64,000 nucleotides of DNA from Paramacrobiotus metropolitanus (taxonomy: Eukaryota; Tardigrada; Eutardigrada; Parachela; Macrobiotidae): NCBI RefSeq assembly GCF_019649055.1, contig NW_026570225.1:2480001-2544000 (forward strand). The letters run 5' to 3'. This document shows positions 22,881 through 34,689 of the stretch, one piece after another. A model generated the notes under the pieces. The model was not told the DNA's origin, did no database searches, and saw only the letters and a list, made by a program, of their open reading frames with translations. The position numbers and the translations under genes are program-made. The first letter of the stretch is position 1. The number at the start of each line of letters is the position of its first letter.

Positions 22881-23220
22881 AGGTTGTTCTGCCGTGTTGT
22901 TGTTCGGTTAGCGATAATAAAATCACCCCCTTTGTGAAATCGTAGCGTCTCACCAAAATAATAATGGGAAAGATTACGCCGGTTATGTAAGTCTTATTGT
23001 ACGGTGATGACGCGTCTCTCTTGTGCAGTGTATCGTGTTCATGTCTGTCTTGAATGCTGGTTGTTATCATGCCCCTTCTGTGCCTTGTTAACCTATCAGG
23101 ATCCACTCACTAATGTGAGAATGCATGCCAACAGCCAGGCGACCATATATAAGCATTACCGTATGCACGTGTCTACCGCGTTTAATTGTCACTGCAATGT
23201 TGCTGTAACTTGCAAAATTT
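22881..23220 (+). repeat. 340-bp direct repeat, unit 1
   Basis: Starts AGGTTGTTCTGCCGTGTTG and ends CTTGCAAAATTT. Follows the recombinase stop by about 80 bp. About ten differences from unit 2 by eye. A 24-bp pyrimidine-rich spacer ending in CAG separates the two units. It probably corresponds to the split direct repeats at the 3' end of Ngaro/PAT-type elements. Confidence 0.85.
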
Positions 23221-23244
23221 TCTTTTTTCTCCTTCCTTGTTCAG

Positions 23245-23584
23245 AGGTTGTTCTGCCGTGTTGTTGTTCGGTTAGCGATTATAAAATCACCCCCTTTGTG
23301 AAATCGTAGCGTCTCACCAAAACAATAATGGGATAGATTACGCCGGTAATCTAAGTATTATTGTACGGTGATGACGCGTCTCTTTTGTGCAGTGTATCGT
23401 GTTCATGTCTGTCTTGAATGCTGGTTGTTATCATGCCCCTTCTGTGCCTTGTTAACCTATCAGGATCCACTCACTAATGTGAGAATGCATGCCAACAGCC
23501 AGGCGACCATATATAAGCATTACCGTATGCACGTGTCTACCGCGTTTAATTGCCACTGCAATGTTGCTGTAACTTGCAAAATTT
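23245..23584 (+). repeat. 340-bp direct repeat, unit 2
   Basis: Same 340 bp as unit 1, running directly into the middle of a gag reading frame at about 23,590. The N-terminal half of gag seen in the inverted copy is missing here. The unit could be the 5' terminal repeat of the second element or the last unit of the first. Confidence 0.85.
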
Positions 23585-23589
23585 GGGTC

Positions 23590-24629
23590 TCGTCGTTCCG
23601 GGTCATCATCCCGCAGTAGCAGCCGACAGCGTGGCACGGGCAGAGGGCAAAGCGCGAAAGGTCACCGGCAGCCGGGCCCCGTTCCTGTGCCAGAGCGCCC
23701 CTTCCGCACTCCAACGCCTGGAGGTGAGTTGTGCGATAAAAAGCTTGCACGCTCTTTGAGTGTGATTTCTGTTAGTTCTGGTGAGAGCGCCAAACAACAG
23801 TCATCCGAGTGCGGTGGTGGCCACTTCCCAACGGAAGCGCGCAACCTGAAACGTCCGCATGAACTGGCTTGCCCCAAGCCGGGTGCCAAGAGTAGTACGG
23901 TGTCGCCATCCGATTTATCGCTTGATGAATTCGCTGTTCACAGCTGGCGAACTGCAGTTAAATTGTGTAAGACCTTGTCAGGAGAGTACGCCCACACTCT
24001 GCTTGAACATCTCGAGTATAATGAATTTTTATCCAATGCGGTGTAACTTTGATGACAAAACAGTAATGGCGTTTGACCACGATTTTCGACATTCCGCTAA
24101 GGAAGAACAGTTTTCGCTTAACGATTTCCAACAGCGTAACAGTATCGGCGCTAAGCACTTTCATGCCGGCAACCGCCGTGACGCGGTAATCAGCAGCTTT
24201 TTCGCGGGCGCGGTGGCTCGATTACGAGCCGCTACAGATTTGCCTGTTGTTTTGCCTTCCAAGAAGGTAACTGCCCCCGTTCTGCAGCTTCCTGCTCTTT
24301 CAACCACGTCTGTGGAGAGTGTGGTAAGCGAGGGCACAATTTCCGTGAACATCGCGACACCGGACACACCGGTGCCGGTGCTTCTAACCGAAACGCAGTT
24401 TAACTGTTTGGCACCGTGCAACTCTGGCAACTCAGAGTCAGCCGGTCTGCCGTCTGAAGAATTAATGGAATTTTGTTGTTTGACCCGGAATTATGCCAAC
24501 TGGGTCACCGAGCTCTTTGGCGTCGATGACGCTGATTTTATTCTAAACGGTATCGTGAAGGATTTCGTATTGTTAATGACTGGAATGCAATCGGGCCAGC
24601 CGATTGCAAGAATTACCCAGCGCTCTTAG
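23590..24629 (+). pseudogene. gag-like region of the second tyrosine-recombinase element
   Basis: Starts inside gag (SGSSS-type linker) and shows PERPFRTPTPGGELCDKK and SGESAKQQSSECGGGHF in one frame (to about 24,046). Another frame continues 23,859-24,629 with FDHDFRHSAKEEQFSL, an acidic/Thr-Val-rich middle, and NYANWVTELFGVDDADFILN at the end. That last part resembles the lead-in to DIRS-type RT (ILNGIVKDF). At least one frameshift near 23,940. No zinc knuckle is visible. Confidence 0.7.
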
Positions 24630-25942
24630 TGACGAGACGAAGCCTGTCTTGGATAGGCTTTTTCGCGAAGAGCTGCAAGTAGGTCGCATTAAGGAGCAGA
24701 AAGAGAAGCCTCTGCGTATACAAGCCATAGGAGCTGTCCCTAAAAAGGAGACTGGCTCTGTTAGGCCTATTAGTAGGCTATTACTGATTGCAGTCGTCCT
24801 ATTAATAATTCTTTGAATTCTTTTATTGAGGCTGAGCCATTTTGTTTTGAATCTATTGACGATGCATTGCGATTAGGAACACCTAATTGCTATTTCGCAG
24901 TAGTAGATATTAAAGCAGCTTACCGCTCGGTGCCGGTTCACCCGACACAGTGGCAGCTGCAAGGTTTTCGCTGGGCGTTCAAAGGAGAACCTGAAAAATA
25001 TTACGTCGACCGATGTTTGTGTTTCGGGTTGCGAATGCACCGGCAATATTTCAAAAAATATCGCGTGCGCTAGCAACAATAATGCGCAAGCGTGGGTTTT
25101 TAGTGGTTTGTTACTTGGACGACTTTCTATTAATTGGCAAAGATTACGAAAGTTGTAACGCGGCATTACTGTTCTTTTTAAATTTGTTGACGAGGCTTGG
25201 TTTTTCTGCCAAATGGGAGAAAGTAGTTGGACCAAGCCAACGCATAACCTTTCTGGGGCTAATTATTGACTCCGTTTTTCAGCGGCTGGAGGTACCAGTT
25301 GACAAGCTTGAGAAACTGTTGTGTTTGGTTAAAGTTCATCAAGAGGCAAAGTTCATTTCAAAAAAAAGAACTGCTGGTGTTAGTCGGGCACATGTCGTTT
25401 GCATCCAAAGCGATTTACGGTGCCCGTACTTTCTCAAGAATTTTTATTGATGAACTTTCTCTGCTGAAGAAGCCTTGGCATAAGGTAAAGGTCAACCGGC
25501 TTTTACGCCACGAGCTGCTTTGGTGGGAGCAGCTCGCTTCCGATTTTAACGGCCTTTGTCCGTGCCCATTCCTCGAACACTGGTTACGGTTTGCACGGAT
25601 GCGTCCTTTACCGGCTTTGGTGCGGTGGTTAATGGCATCTGGCTCGCCGGAACTTGGGGCACCGCATGTTCAAATATCCCCCCTCGGGGTTTGAACAGAA
25701 CTGGTTACCGCCGCCGGACGTGCATAATTCGATCCAACAAAACATTAATTTTTTGGAGTTAATCGCTGCTTGCATTCGCCTAATAATTTGCGCCCCGTAT
25801 TTACAAGGGGCGAAAGTGTTGGTGCTGTCCGACAACACGCAAACTGTTTCGTTCCTCAACAGAGGAACGACTAAAAACCTGGAGGCCCTTAAATGGCTTA
25901 AGCGTGTGTTTGCAGCGAGTGTAGCCCATGACTACAGGGTCA
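24557..25942 (+). pseudogene. RT and RNase H of the second tyrosine-recombinase element, frameshifted
   Basis: Consecutive frames read GRIKEQKEKPLRIQAIGAVP then KKETGSVRPISR (fingers); CYFAVVDIKAAYRSVPVHP (block A with catalytic Asp); GFRWAFKGEPEKYYV; ANAPAIFQKISRALATIM; VVCYLDDFLLIG (YLDD catalytic pair); and GFSAKWEKVVGPSQRITFLG. RNase H then follows: VTVCTDASFTGFGAVVNG, LELIAACIRL and LSDNTQTVSF. Frameshifts occur near 24,815, 25,010-25,070, 25,370 and 25,650. Homology stops at 25,942 where the first copy would continue toward the recombinase, so this copy is 3'-truncated. Confidence 0.85.
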
Positions 25943-28675
25943 TTGTACTGCAAGCATTTCTGCAACATTCAGACCGGCTGAAGCACCACAAAGTTTGTTG
26001 TAGTACGTGCTCCCTTCGACTTAACTTGTTCTACCGATCGCATACTGTGCCTGATGCTGTTTTCCTAGATCCCTGGGTGTCAAATTGGTTTTTGGCAGTA
26101 TGCGCAGCATTTTATGTCGTGTTCACGGTATGCCAGCTCAGATAGGTGGTTTAGGTCATTTTTTATTTGTGCTGACCACTGGTCATCTTGCTGACCATTC
26201 GTCTCATTCAGTTGCATAACGCTTTTTGAGGTCTTTTATTTAAGTTACACCAAGTTTCGATGCGATTTTTCTGTTAATTGCTATTTACATTAAACTGTAC
26301 TGTGCCTTTTGGCTCAGTTCCCATGCGTGCCATTTTGGCATCGTGGTTCTCTGCTTGACCTATGGTCACAAAAATTCCACAAAAAATTATTTTTCTTAAT
26401 TGAATTATTTGATCGAGGAATACCAATTTTCGAATCAATATTCCCACTCCTTCTGGTACCCGGCGTTGGTGGGTTAATTGGCAAAATCTGAAACCTTGGC
26501 ACTCATCAGCTGATTTTATCAGGATTAATCAATAACCAATTTTTCACCCAGGCCTTTTTCAGACACGTCTGGTGTCTCAGAGTTAAGAACGATAATTATT
26601 AACAAATCGATAACAAATTAAAAGCCCTACGTTCGTGTGCACTCCCTTGAAAGCAACTTTGGCGCTCAATCGACTAACAGCTTCATTAGACATCAATAGG
26701 TCGAAACCACAGACCATCTCCTCAAATCTGCATTTAATTCTCTCATTTTCCAGTGCAAATCGATCGAAAAAATCCCGTGCCTTTACGAGATTAAGTTGCA
26801 GATATAAATCAATTGGGACTTTTCGAAACCACTTCAAATTCAGACACAAGTTCTAATACAAGTTAGCAACTTGAAGTCAACCATGTGTTTTAAGTTTAAC
26901 TTGAGCACTTATGACTTTTCGAAACGCAGCAAACCAAACTGAAGTTCATGAATTTTCCTAACCGTCGCCTGCACGCGGTAGCGGTGCTGCCTTACGAAAA
27001 TTTGATGACTGGTTTCAGGATCCTTAGGCATCACTTTAGCTTTTCACATCTCATGAAAGTTTAGACTACACCCATGAGAAAATTCTGAAGTGTTTTTTGA
27101 TACCACGGGAGGAAGATTTGATGGAGAACAAAGGTTTTTATCCGTTCTTAAAATTACCATAGGGACCTACGAGCTAGAGCTACAAGTGGTGGTGTGCGAG
27201 TACTCCGCCGTCCATAGGGTACCATGCTAATTTCAACTAAACCTTCAGGGATTCATTGTGAACAGAAACGGCCTTCCGTGCATTCAAAAAAATTGCTAGA
27301 TTTTTCTCTATCTTTTACCTTACAATTGCCTAGTGTTCGCAAAGAGGTGAAGTAATTATGACAGCACAAAGCTTTGCAGCGTCTGTCTACAGCCAAGTGG
27401 GTAACTGCCGCACCCAGCGGTTAATTGGTGTCAGTTCCACGACAGAAATCAAGAAATCGGTCCTCTCCGTTGATCACCGTTAGTGTCTAAACCATTACAA
27501 ACTAAACTTGCGGATAGGCAAAGAAGTTGCAGAAAAATGTTTTTTCTTCTAAACATTTGCTATAGTTCAAGTTTATAATTCGGCCGTTCACAAACGGCAA
27601 CAATCTGAAAGTAGCTCAAGTTGGAGGGCCTTCCAACTTGAACTGAAGCTTGGAAAAGTTCATTTTTGCAAGTTCAAATTCATGTTTCGAAGGCTCGAGG
27701 CATACCCTCCGCTACTTTGATGACTTGAACTTGATTTTAAACTTGAACTTGAAGCGTTTTCAAAAATTCACAAATCAATCTCGTACCATAATAAACTATT
27801 TACAACGCTAATAATTAATGTTATCCAAACGGTGCATATTTACCGTCATATTTCAAAGGTAAGTAAATTTAGCGCTTGTCATAAACTAAACATCTCCACT
27901 ACAATCAAACAGCAAGAACGCCAACACCTGATTTAATTATTAAGAAAACATTCTTCAGTTTTCTGTGCAGATAATTATGGACAAACGTGAACGACCACTT
28001 GAGCAGTCAATGACTTACCTATGACAAGGTGGCCATAAGGTCAATCGAAGAAAATCACGGTCACTGCCAGATTTCCGGTGCTATTTTTTCTTTGCTAAGG
28101 TATATTCATACTTCGCGTATGCGCATACAAAAAACAGAAACTTGCGACAGACAAAAACTTCCAAATATATATTTACAAACGTGTATGCGGGATACATGTC
28201 GAAAGTCTGCTCTGTTGAATGTCTGCGCATACTTCGCGAAGTCTGTCGTAATCATTCATGCTTTCACACATATCAAGATACTAGCGGCGGTGCCGCGATG
28301 ACGTAGAATCGGTCAGCCAGCTCGCAAAATCGAGATTATAATATTTGCAACAAAAATTGTTAGCATTTCCTTCCAGGGCCAACGTTAATTAACGCGCTTA
28401 AAACCAAGAGCCATTTTATCTTGCCGGCGTCACTATTGAAGTACGATCGATATCCATCCCGCACTCCAGATGTTACAAATTGTGGAATGTTGGTTTTTTT
28501 GATAATTCGGAAGAGGACACTATGAACAAATTTTTCAGCAATAATTTTTGGACTACTACAGTACAAATAATGCATTTATTAACTGGAGAATAATAATAAC
28601 ACAAGATTACAGTAATCAAAACTGAGTAATTGATGCCTGCATCGTAACTATGTAAATTTTCCTACTTTGTACGAT
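25943..28675. other. No gene recognised
   Basis: AT-rich DNA. Phrases around AACTTGAAGT recur near 26,870-26,905 and 27,600-27,760. A minus-strand ORF (26,583-26,849) has no motif. The TGACCACTGGTCA palindrome occurs near 26,173. Confidence 0.4.
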
Positions 28676-28801
28676 AATAATCATTCGAAAGCTGATTATT
28701 ATTTTGTTCGCATAATATTGGCTTCCTGTCGGTTAACTTAAGTATTGTTCAGAATTCAATATTATGCGAATAAAATAATAATCAGCGTTCGAGTTATTAT
28801 T
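28676..28801. mobile_element. Hairpin MITE with 45-bp arms
   Basis: The arms 28,676-28,720 and 28,757-28,801 are inverse copies with about four mismatches (core GCTGATTATTATTTT and CGCATAATATTG). The loop is 36 bp. Flanks are AT-rich, so a TA or longer target duplication cannot be fixed. No coding. Confidence 0.6.
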
Positions 28802-30483
28802 ATATATACAATCCTAACTCCGCCGTTTTTTTTCTCCCTTTTCCTCCAACACTGTCCGGCGCAGAATTTCGTTCGATAGCTTAAAAAACGGCTAAAATCC
28901 TGTAGTTTGTCCCTATAACTTTAGTTTTTCGACCTTCTTTTCCTTCGAATTACGAAACACGACCAAAACGAATTTTGCTGATTGGCTTATCATAAAGTAA
29001 TTATTAGTGGATTGGCGGAAATGCGCATATTTCGAGCGGAAACTGCTGACACAGCGTGGCAAACTGAGACATAAAAACTACGGTACATCAGTAATCAGTA
29101 AAACTTAATACGCCTGTTTGTCGAAATTTTGTAACTGGCAGAGCGATAGTACTCGTACATTATCATTTCTTTGGCGGAAAGAGGAAAGGGCAACAGTATA
29201 ACGCGATTAACTGTAAGCCAACGGGTAACTTACATATAATGGAAACATCATTGCTGCGTCTTAGATTTTGGTAGAAAGTTACTTGAAGTTCCAGACACCA
29301 AATTTCATGAAATTAATTGCGTATTTTTCTGCTTATATGCACAGTGACTTCGGTTTTCGCACGTGACATTTTTTATTTTAACAATTCGCGGTATGCTAGT
29401 GATTATTAGTGGAGGAAGAATTATTTTGAGTGAATTACTATTATTATGGATTATTAAGGATAGACTGGTTTTGCTTCATCCCAGAGAAGTTGTAACTACA
29501 TTTTCTAGAACAGAAAAAATGCTTTTAAAATGAGAAGTCTTTTGAGAAGCAAAGAACAGAACAGAAACCCAAATCCGTCTAAACCAAAAGGTACCGCGGG
29601 TCCAAAACGACGGAGGGTGCAGCAGCACGGTTCGATTCACGTAGCTGCCATCACAGTTTCAATCGAAGCATACCCAACCGCACGCGGGCTGCGTATTAGG
29701 TACCGCTGCAGCCGTGCGCAGGCGACGATTTCATGAACGCCATGCGCAGCCTGCAGGTAGCGTGGTTGTCTGCTCAAACTGGTCCACCGATGCAGGGACC
29801 ATTTGCAAAACCTGAAAACCTTGATTTACTGGAAGTAAAGTTCGGAGAGTTTTACGCGTATTGCATTCCACTGCCGCAATGGAATTGGTCGTCCTTGGTA
29901 CCATTGGAAAGAAAAAATTATTCTACACACTGGGTTTTCTTGGTTTGCGATATAGTCATTCGAACTCCAACGCTCAGTGATTTTCTCCGTAAGAAGAATT
30001 AGTTCCATGTTCAAAACTTGTATCTTCCTAGCTTTTTATTCAAGATTTTTCTGAATAAACCCAGTGTGTGAAATAATTTTAAGTTCCATTTGAAAACATC
30101 AGACCTGAAGATGTTCCATCTGGTGCTTGGCTTAGATTTTTTAATGCTCACACAACAGAAAAATTTATCGTTTATGCTATTAGTGTTGATTTTGAAACTA
30201 TGTCTATTAAAAGCGCGATTTATGAGCTTTCTAATGAACCCATACACTCCGAAAACAGCTCAAACCAAGGTGCACAAACAATTTTCGAAGTAGCTATAAA
30301 ATTGGTATTTTACAAACTGGTCCATCGCCTTAATTAAATAAATTTTAGCAATACGGACGATTTACTAAATTGTTTTCAGGTATGGAAATTTCGGCATTTC
30401 GGATGGTTCCGTAAAAATAATAGTCAAATTCGGACGCAATACTGACAGAATTTATAGCAATGCGGACAGTTTTAAGAGCACAG
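28802..30483. other. No gene recognised
   Basis: Short ORFs at 29,530-30,002 (basic, then mixed composition) show no domain or splice support. The remainder is AT-rich. Confidence 0.4.
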
Positions 30484-30785
30484 AATTGAGGCCGGTTAAA
30501 CACGGAGTTAGGGATTTTCGCCGGTCAGACAGGGGTAAGTGGTTCCCCGGTGAGACAGAGGGTTGGATTTTGCCGGTCAGACAAAAGGGCAGGGTTTTTC
30601 GCCGGTCAGACCAAAGGGTAGGATTTTCGCCGGATAGACAAAAGGAGTATGAAATACCGCCGGTCAGACAAAAGGGAAGGGTATTTCGCCGGTTAGACAC
30701 AGGGTAGGAATTTCCTCCGGTTAGACTGAGGGTAGGATTTTCGCCGGTCAGACACAAGGTAAGGATTTTCGCCGGATATACAGAA
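30484..30785. repeat. Minisatellite, about 28-bp unit GCCGGTCAGACA...GGGTAGGATTTTC
   Basis: About ten to eleven imperfect units, each beginning GCCGGTCAGACA (variants GGTTAGAC, GGATAGAC) and ending TAGGATTTTC. Units vary in length by a few bases and differ by substitutions, with no unique spacers, so it is an ordinary diverged minisatellite. Translated on the minus strand it gives a repetitive LPFCLTGG-type frame of 132 codons that I regard as a by-product. Confidence 0.8.
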
Positions 30786-32596
30786 GAGTAGTAGTTCGTC
30801 ATATGACAGACTTTACAGTAAAGTTTGCTAATCAATAATTCCATAATCATTACATATTAACAATTATAGAATAAAACAATCAAAATTCAGTCCTACATTT
30901 TCCCGACCGAGGCCGGAGGCCGAGGTTGGGCTTTTTATTACAACGTATCGTACAAGTCCGTTGTGTACTTTGTACGATATTCGGTTTGCCACGTACAGAG
31001 CTCTGTTCAAATAATGTCCAGAGCATACATTGCAAATACATCCAAATACAGTACATCTGAAATGTTTCCAGAAACTAAACGTTTCTTCAAAATTTCTGAG
31101 CATTCATACTTAGTACTTAGAAGAAACATGTATGTCAGATATATATTTCGGATGAATTCATACTCCAAAGACAAAGTTTTGTATTTCGCGTGCATTTCTC
31201 CAAATAAACGAAGTATGAATAGAAGTATACCTTAAATTACACGACTTACCGGTGCACTGAATGTCTCTCCCGATTGTGTTATCAAAGACGCCATTTGTCT
31301 GGAAGACGTGTCCAAAATAATGACTCCGTGATACAAATGACGCCTTTCATCCAAATCCCATCGATAATGCAGCCTGCAAATGAGAAAAGGTTATAAAAAA
31401 CAAGAGTGCTCTCACACAGCAAGGATCGTCGGTGGCGATTGTCAGGAGCGGAAACACTAGAGTAATTTTCTCCGAAAAATACGTAATTCTACAGATGCTT
31501 TGGCCCTCTGGTTTATTAAGTGTGCTGTGTCTCTCCAGTGCTTGATTGAGATGAAATTAGTTTTATTCAAAAGAGCAATACAAATAGTACATAAAAGTTA
31601 TGTCAAGCCATTGGTGTAAGAAGATTTCGCTTTTTTATGAATTGTTTTTAAAAAATGGGTAGAGATGGATGATGTCCTGGAAAAAGAACTTCCAATTTTC
31701 CTATTTTAAAATTAAAATTATAGTTATTCAAATAAGTATGTTAGTGTTTATCAGGTTACTGTTTCGGAAAGAGGGGATTGTTTCTCGTTTTTTCACTGTA
31801 AAAAAGCACCGACATTCTAGTGACCCTGTCTGGCCAGGGGGCGAAAAGATTTGATACTCCTCACATTTGATTCTCATGAAACGGGGTAACAAGTTTTTTG
31901 AAAACATTATTAAACCATCGCTTCGAAAGCAGTCCTGGTTCAAACGCGTGTTTGAAAGGGCAACCATCCACCTACAAATGCCAGTTGAAATGGGGGTTGT
32001 TGCTGCACCCTGGCATGAACAAAAAAATTGTAATCAAAATACTCAAAATAACAAAGTGAAAAACTTGTGATTTTTTAAAAAAGTCAAAACGTTTGTTCAG
32101 CGCATAGCTTCTCCAGCGCAAACACCATGCCAACAATTTTTTCCATATCGAAAAAGGAAGTCCTTCTCTAGATAAAACAGTTTAAAAAAATTAAAATATT
32201 ACGCACGAAAACAAAGTGAGACGAAGTTTCCAACTTTGCGAGCTGGGACATTAAAAATTTCGACACTTTTCGCTTCGCGCCATTGTTAACGAGGAACTCT
32301 CGATTTTTCGAAAAACGTTTTATTGGGTCTTGTAGATTATAAAATTGTCTATCGAATAAACCAAAGCAGTTTACAGTACGCGAAGTAGTTTGCGAGGGAC
32401 AAACCAAAAGCGGAGAGGGCCATTTTGTTCGGCCACCCGGTACCTGCGAGCAGTTTTTAATTACTTAATGAAACTAACTGATATTAGAAATTTGGAATCA
32501 TCTAACTACCGTAGCACCATATGCGGCCGGCGGGTGCTTCAGGTGGATTTTGTTTTAGTCTAGGGCCTCTAGCTGTTCTAATTACACAAAGGAGTC
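30786..32596. other. No gene recognised
   Basis: AT-rich, no ORF with a recognisable motif, no clear inverted-repeat ends. Confidence 0.4.
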
Positions 32597-32875
32597 CAGA
32601 CCTGTGCAGTTATTTTTAACTATTTAACGTAACGCGAGTTATTTTCGAGTTATCGAGTTATAACGTAACTCTGAAGCGTAACTCGCCTCCCCGAAAACTT
32701 AACTCTAGCGTAACTCGCTCAAAAATTGTATGTATTGTCTATGGTAGCGTAACTCGCTGAATAACTCGAAACTCGGTTTACTTGCATTAATAGCGTAACT
32801 CGTAGCGTAACTCGCACGCTCCCTATAACTCCTAACTCTAACTCTGGGTCAGTTTTCCATAACTGCACAGGTCTG
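32597..32875. mobile_element. hAT-like MITE, CAGACCTGTGCAG ends, short copy
   Basis: 279 bp with TIRs CAGACCTGTGCAGTTAT, related to the 9826-11,161 element. It is almost entirely composed of GTAACTCG/CGAGTTA iterations. CAAAGGA occurs just outside both ends (offset by 1-2 bases), compatible with an eroded 8-bp duplication. It is probably an internal-deletion derivative of the longer element's family. Confidence 0.7.
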
Positions 32876-34083
32876 TCAAAGGACTTAGTAAGTTTCCCTA
32901 TTTTGCCTCCCGACCATTTGAAGTAACACACAAGTGAAATAGTTTTTTTGGATAGGAGATCATGCATACTATTCAGCGAAATAAATTAAAAGTTTCCTTG
33001 AGCAAAAGAATAAACAAAAAATGGAAAGGCTTGTGCCACTTACTCATAGCTTGCAATCCTTTTTTAACGTAATGGTTTTTTTCTCACTTCCTTTGGGAAT
33101 TGATGATTCTCGCCGGGATGGCGCCCTGGGGCGGTTGGGAGCCGTGCGACTCAGGTGCGACGGGAAGTCATCGTAGGCACATAACAACAAGTGCTTATCC
33201 CGGCAATCTTTAAACAGCGCGCGTTCGCAAACTATGCTGTTTGTTAATTGGGCAGACACATGAAAATTCACAGAAAACCATCCTCTGCAAACGAGGAAAA
33301 AACGCGTGATAAAAATGTTTACAGTATTCTTAAATCAAGCGCCAGTGCTATGACCACGGTATTGCACCACCGCGCATATGACAGCACCCGAACAGAAACA
33401 GAGCGCATGCGTAGTTCTCCTGTTGGCGCACAGTAAAATCCCTGTCTGTTAGTGACGTCAAAATGACACACTGCCAGTCTGCAATCGCGGCGAGAATCAC
33501 GAATTGCTTTTGTCGATATTTTAAAGTAACAACTGCAAATAGTATCCCTAATACTGTAGTGATTGCAAAACATTTTGAGAAGAGGTTTGTCATCATCATC
33601 AGAAGAGGTTTGAGAAGAGGTTTATGAAAACTTAAAGTTTTCATAAACCGTTTATGAAAACTTTATTCTTTCGCAAGACCACGATTTTTTCCTTTACCAA
33701 TTTTCCCGCCTTGCAGTCGTTGCGCCCATGAAAACCATATTTTACGACAAATGCTGCCCACCAAAGACACTGAAGAACTTCTAAATAGGAATTATTTTCA
33801 AAGAACTTACCACTTTTTCACGGTCCGTGTGCTGCTTACCACTCGATTTTTGGCACCAAGTCACAAACAATTCCTATTTTCCTGACAAAGCGGAATGACT
33901 AGATCATTTTGTTTATTATAGAGTGACAATTTCTAAACTTGATACTATCTTGCGCTACATGAAAAGTGAATAGGAAAAATTTGACAAGTGGCAAAAACCA
34001 TCCGGGAAAGCAGGCGTTGGAAATCTTCACCGATATAGTGGGTGCGGTGAGAAGCGTGTATATTACGTGACAAACGTGTTTTT
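32876..34083. other. No gene recognised
   Basis: One GC-richer patch (about 33,100-33,260) carries a minus-strand ORF with KDCRDKHLLLCAYDDFPSHL, protein-like but unassignable. A small palindrome built on TTTATGAAAACTT lies at 33,630-33,662. Confidence 0.35.
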
Positions 34084-34284
34084 ATATAGGGGGAAAAACT
34101 AAAGCATCTTCCACCGTTCCCCTGTACTGCTGCCGTCACCCGACTGGAGGACGTTGTGGCTGAACATGGCGCTTACGTACCGCGCCAGTTTAACTGTATG
34201 TACTGCCGTAACGTCATACTCCAGGGGGGTGACGGCAGCAGTACAGGGGAACGGTGGAAGACGCTTAGTTTTTCCCCTTATATA
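34084..34284. mobile_element. Foldback MITE with about 65-bp arms
   Basis: The left arm (34,084-34,150) and right arm (34,219-34,284) are inverse copies (core CCGTTCCCCTGTACTGCTGC, ends TATAGGGGGAAAAACTAA / TTAGTTTTTCCCCTTATA). The loop is about 68 bp. No coding. Confidence 0.7.
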
Positions 34285-34344
34285 CACGGAATCTGTACAT
34301 ACAAACCAGTGACGTCAGAACCATCCGGAAACTGGCTTGTGTGT

Positions 34345-34509
34345 GGTCTGGTCCCGAATTCAAAGCGAATTTCGCTATTATTACGGTTGCTCAACCGCAC
34401 GAGGTAGCTGGATTTAGTGGCCACGCGCACAGATACGGTACGCGAAGCCACCTCGAGAGGTGGAGTTGCTGTATCGCAACGAGATTCGCTTTGAATTCGG
34501 GACGAGGCC
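34345..34509. mobile_element. 165-bp MITE, family H, copy A
   Basis: Ends are GGTCTGGTCCCGAATTC and the inverse GAATTCGGGACGAGGCC. Its interior matches copy B at 36,377-36,541, which is exactly the same length: ACGGTTGCT, AACCGCACGAGGT and CGCGAAG-CACCTCG in the same order. It stops 29 bp before the hAT-like element at 34,538. Confidence 0.7.
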
Positions 34510-34689
34510 ATATATATGGCTCATAAGGTGTATGAACCAGTGTTGGCCCGTTTCAAAATTTCGGCTCCCGGCCCGTTACCGTCCCGTTAGCCGGCCTTCC
34601 CGTCCCGTTAGCCGTCCCGTTTACCAAAACGCCGCCGTTTCCCGGCCCGGAGCCCGTTTTTAAAATTTTTCAAAAAAATTTAAAATGTA

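Larger units (their letters stand above)
20640..25942. mobile_element. Rearranged mosaic of two DIRS/Ngaro-type (tyrosine recombinase) retrotransposon copies
   Basis: Order on the plus strand: inverted gag (20,651-21,339), RNase H end (about 21,320-21,760), tyrosine recombinase (about 21,800-22,801), a 340-bp direct repeat twice (22,881-23,220 and 23,245-23,584), gag (about 23,590-24,629), RT and RNase H (about 24,557-25,942). Duplicated pieces are nearly identical, so the rearrangement is recent. Direct rather than inverted repeats favour an Ngaro/PAT-like member over DIRS1 proper (inference). All coding parts are broken. Confidence 0.8.

Noticed and set aside
30484-30785. Possible CRISPR array
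   Set aside because: The variable parts are diverged versions of one another, not unique spacers, unit length drifts, and the surrounding sequence is eukaryotic. It is a minisatellite.
33044-33271. Minus-strand ORF with KDCRDKHLLLCAYDDFPSHL as a possible exon
   Set aside because: The wording is protein-like, but I see no good donor/acceptor pair and no family, so it is not called.
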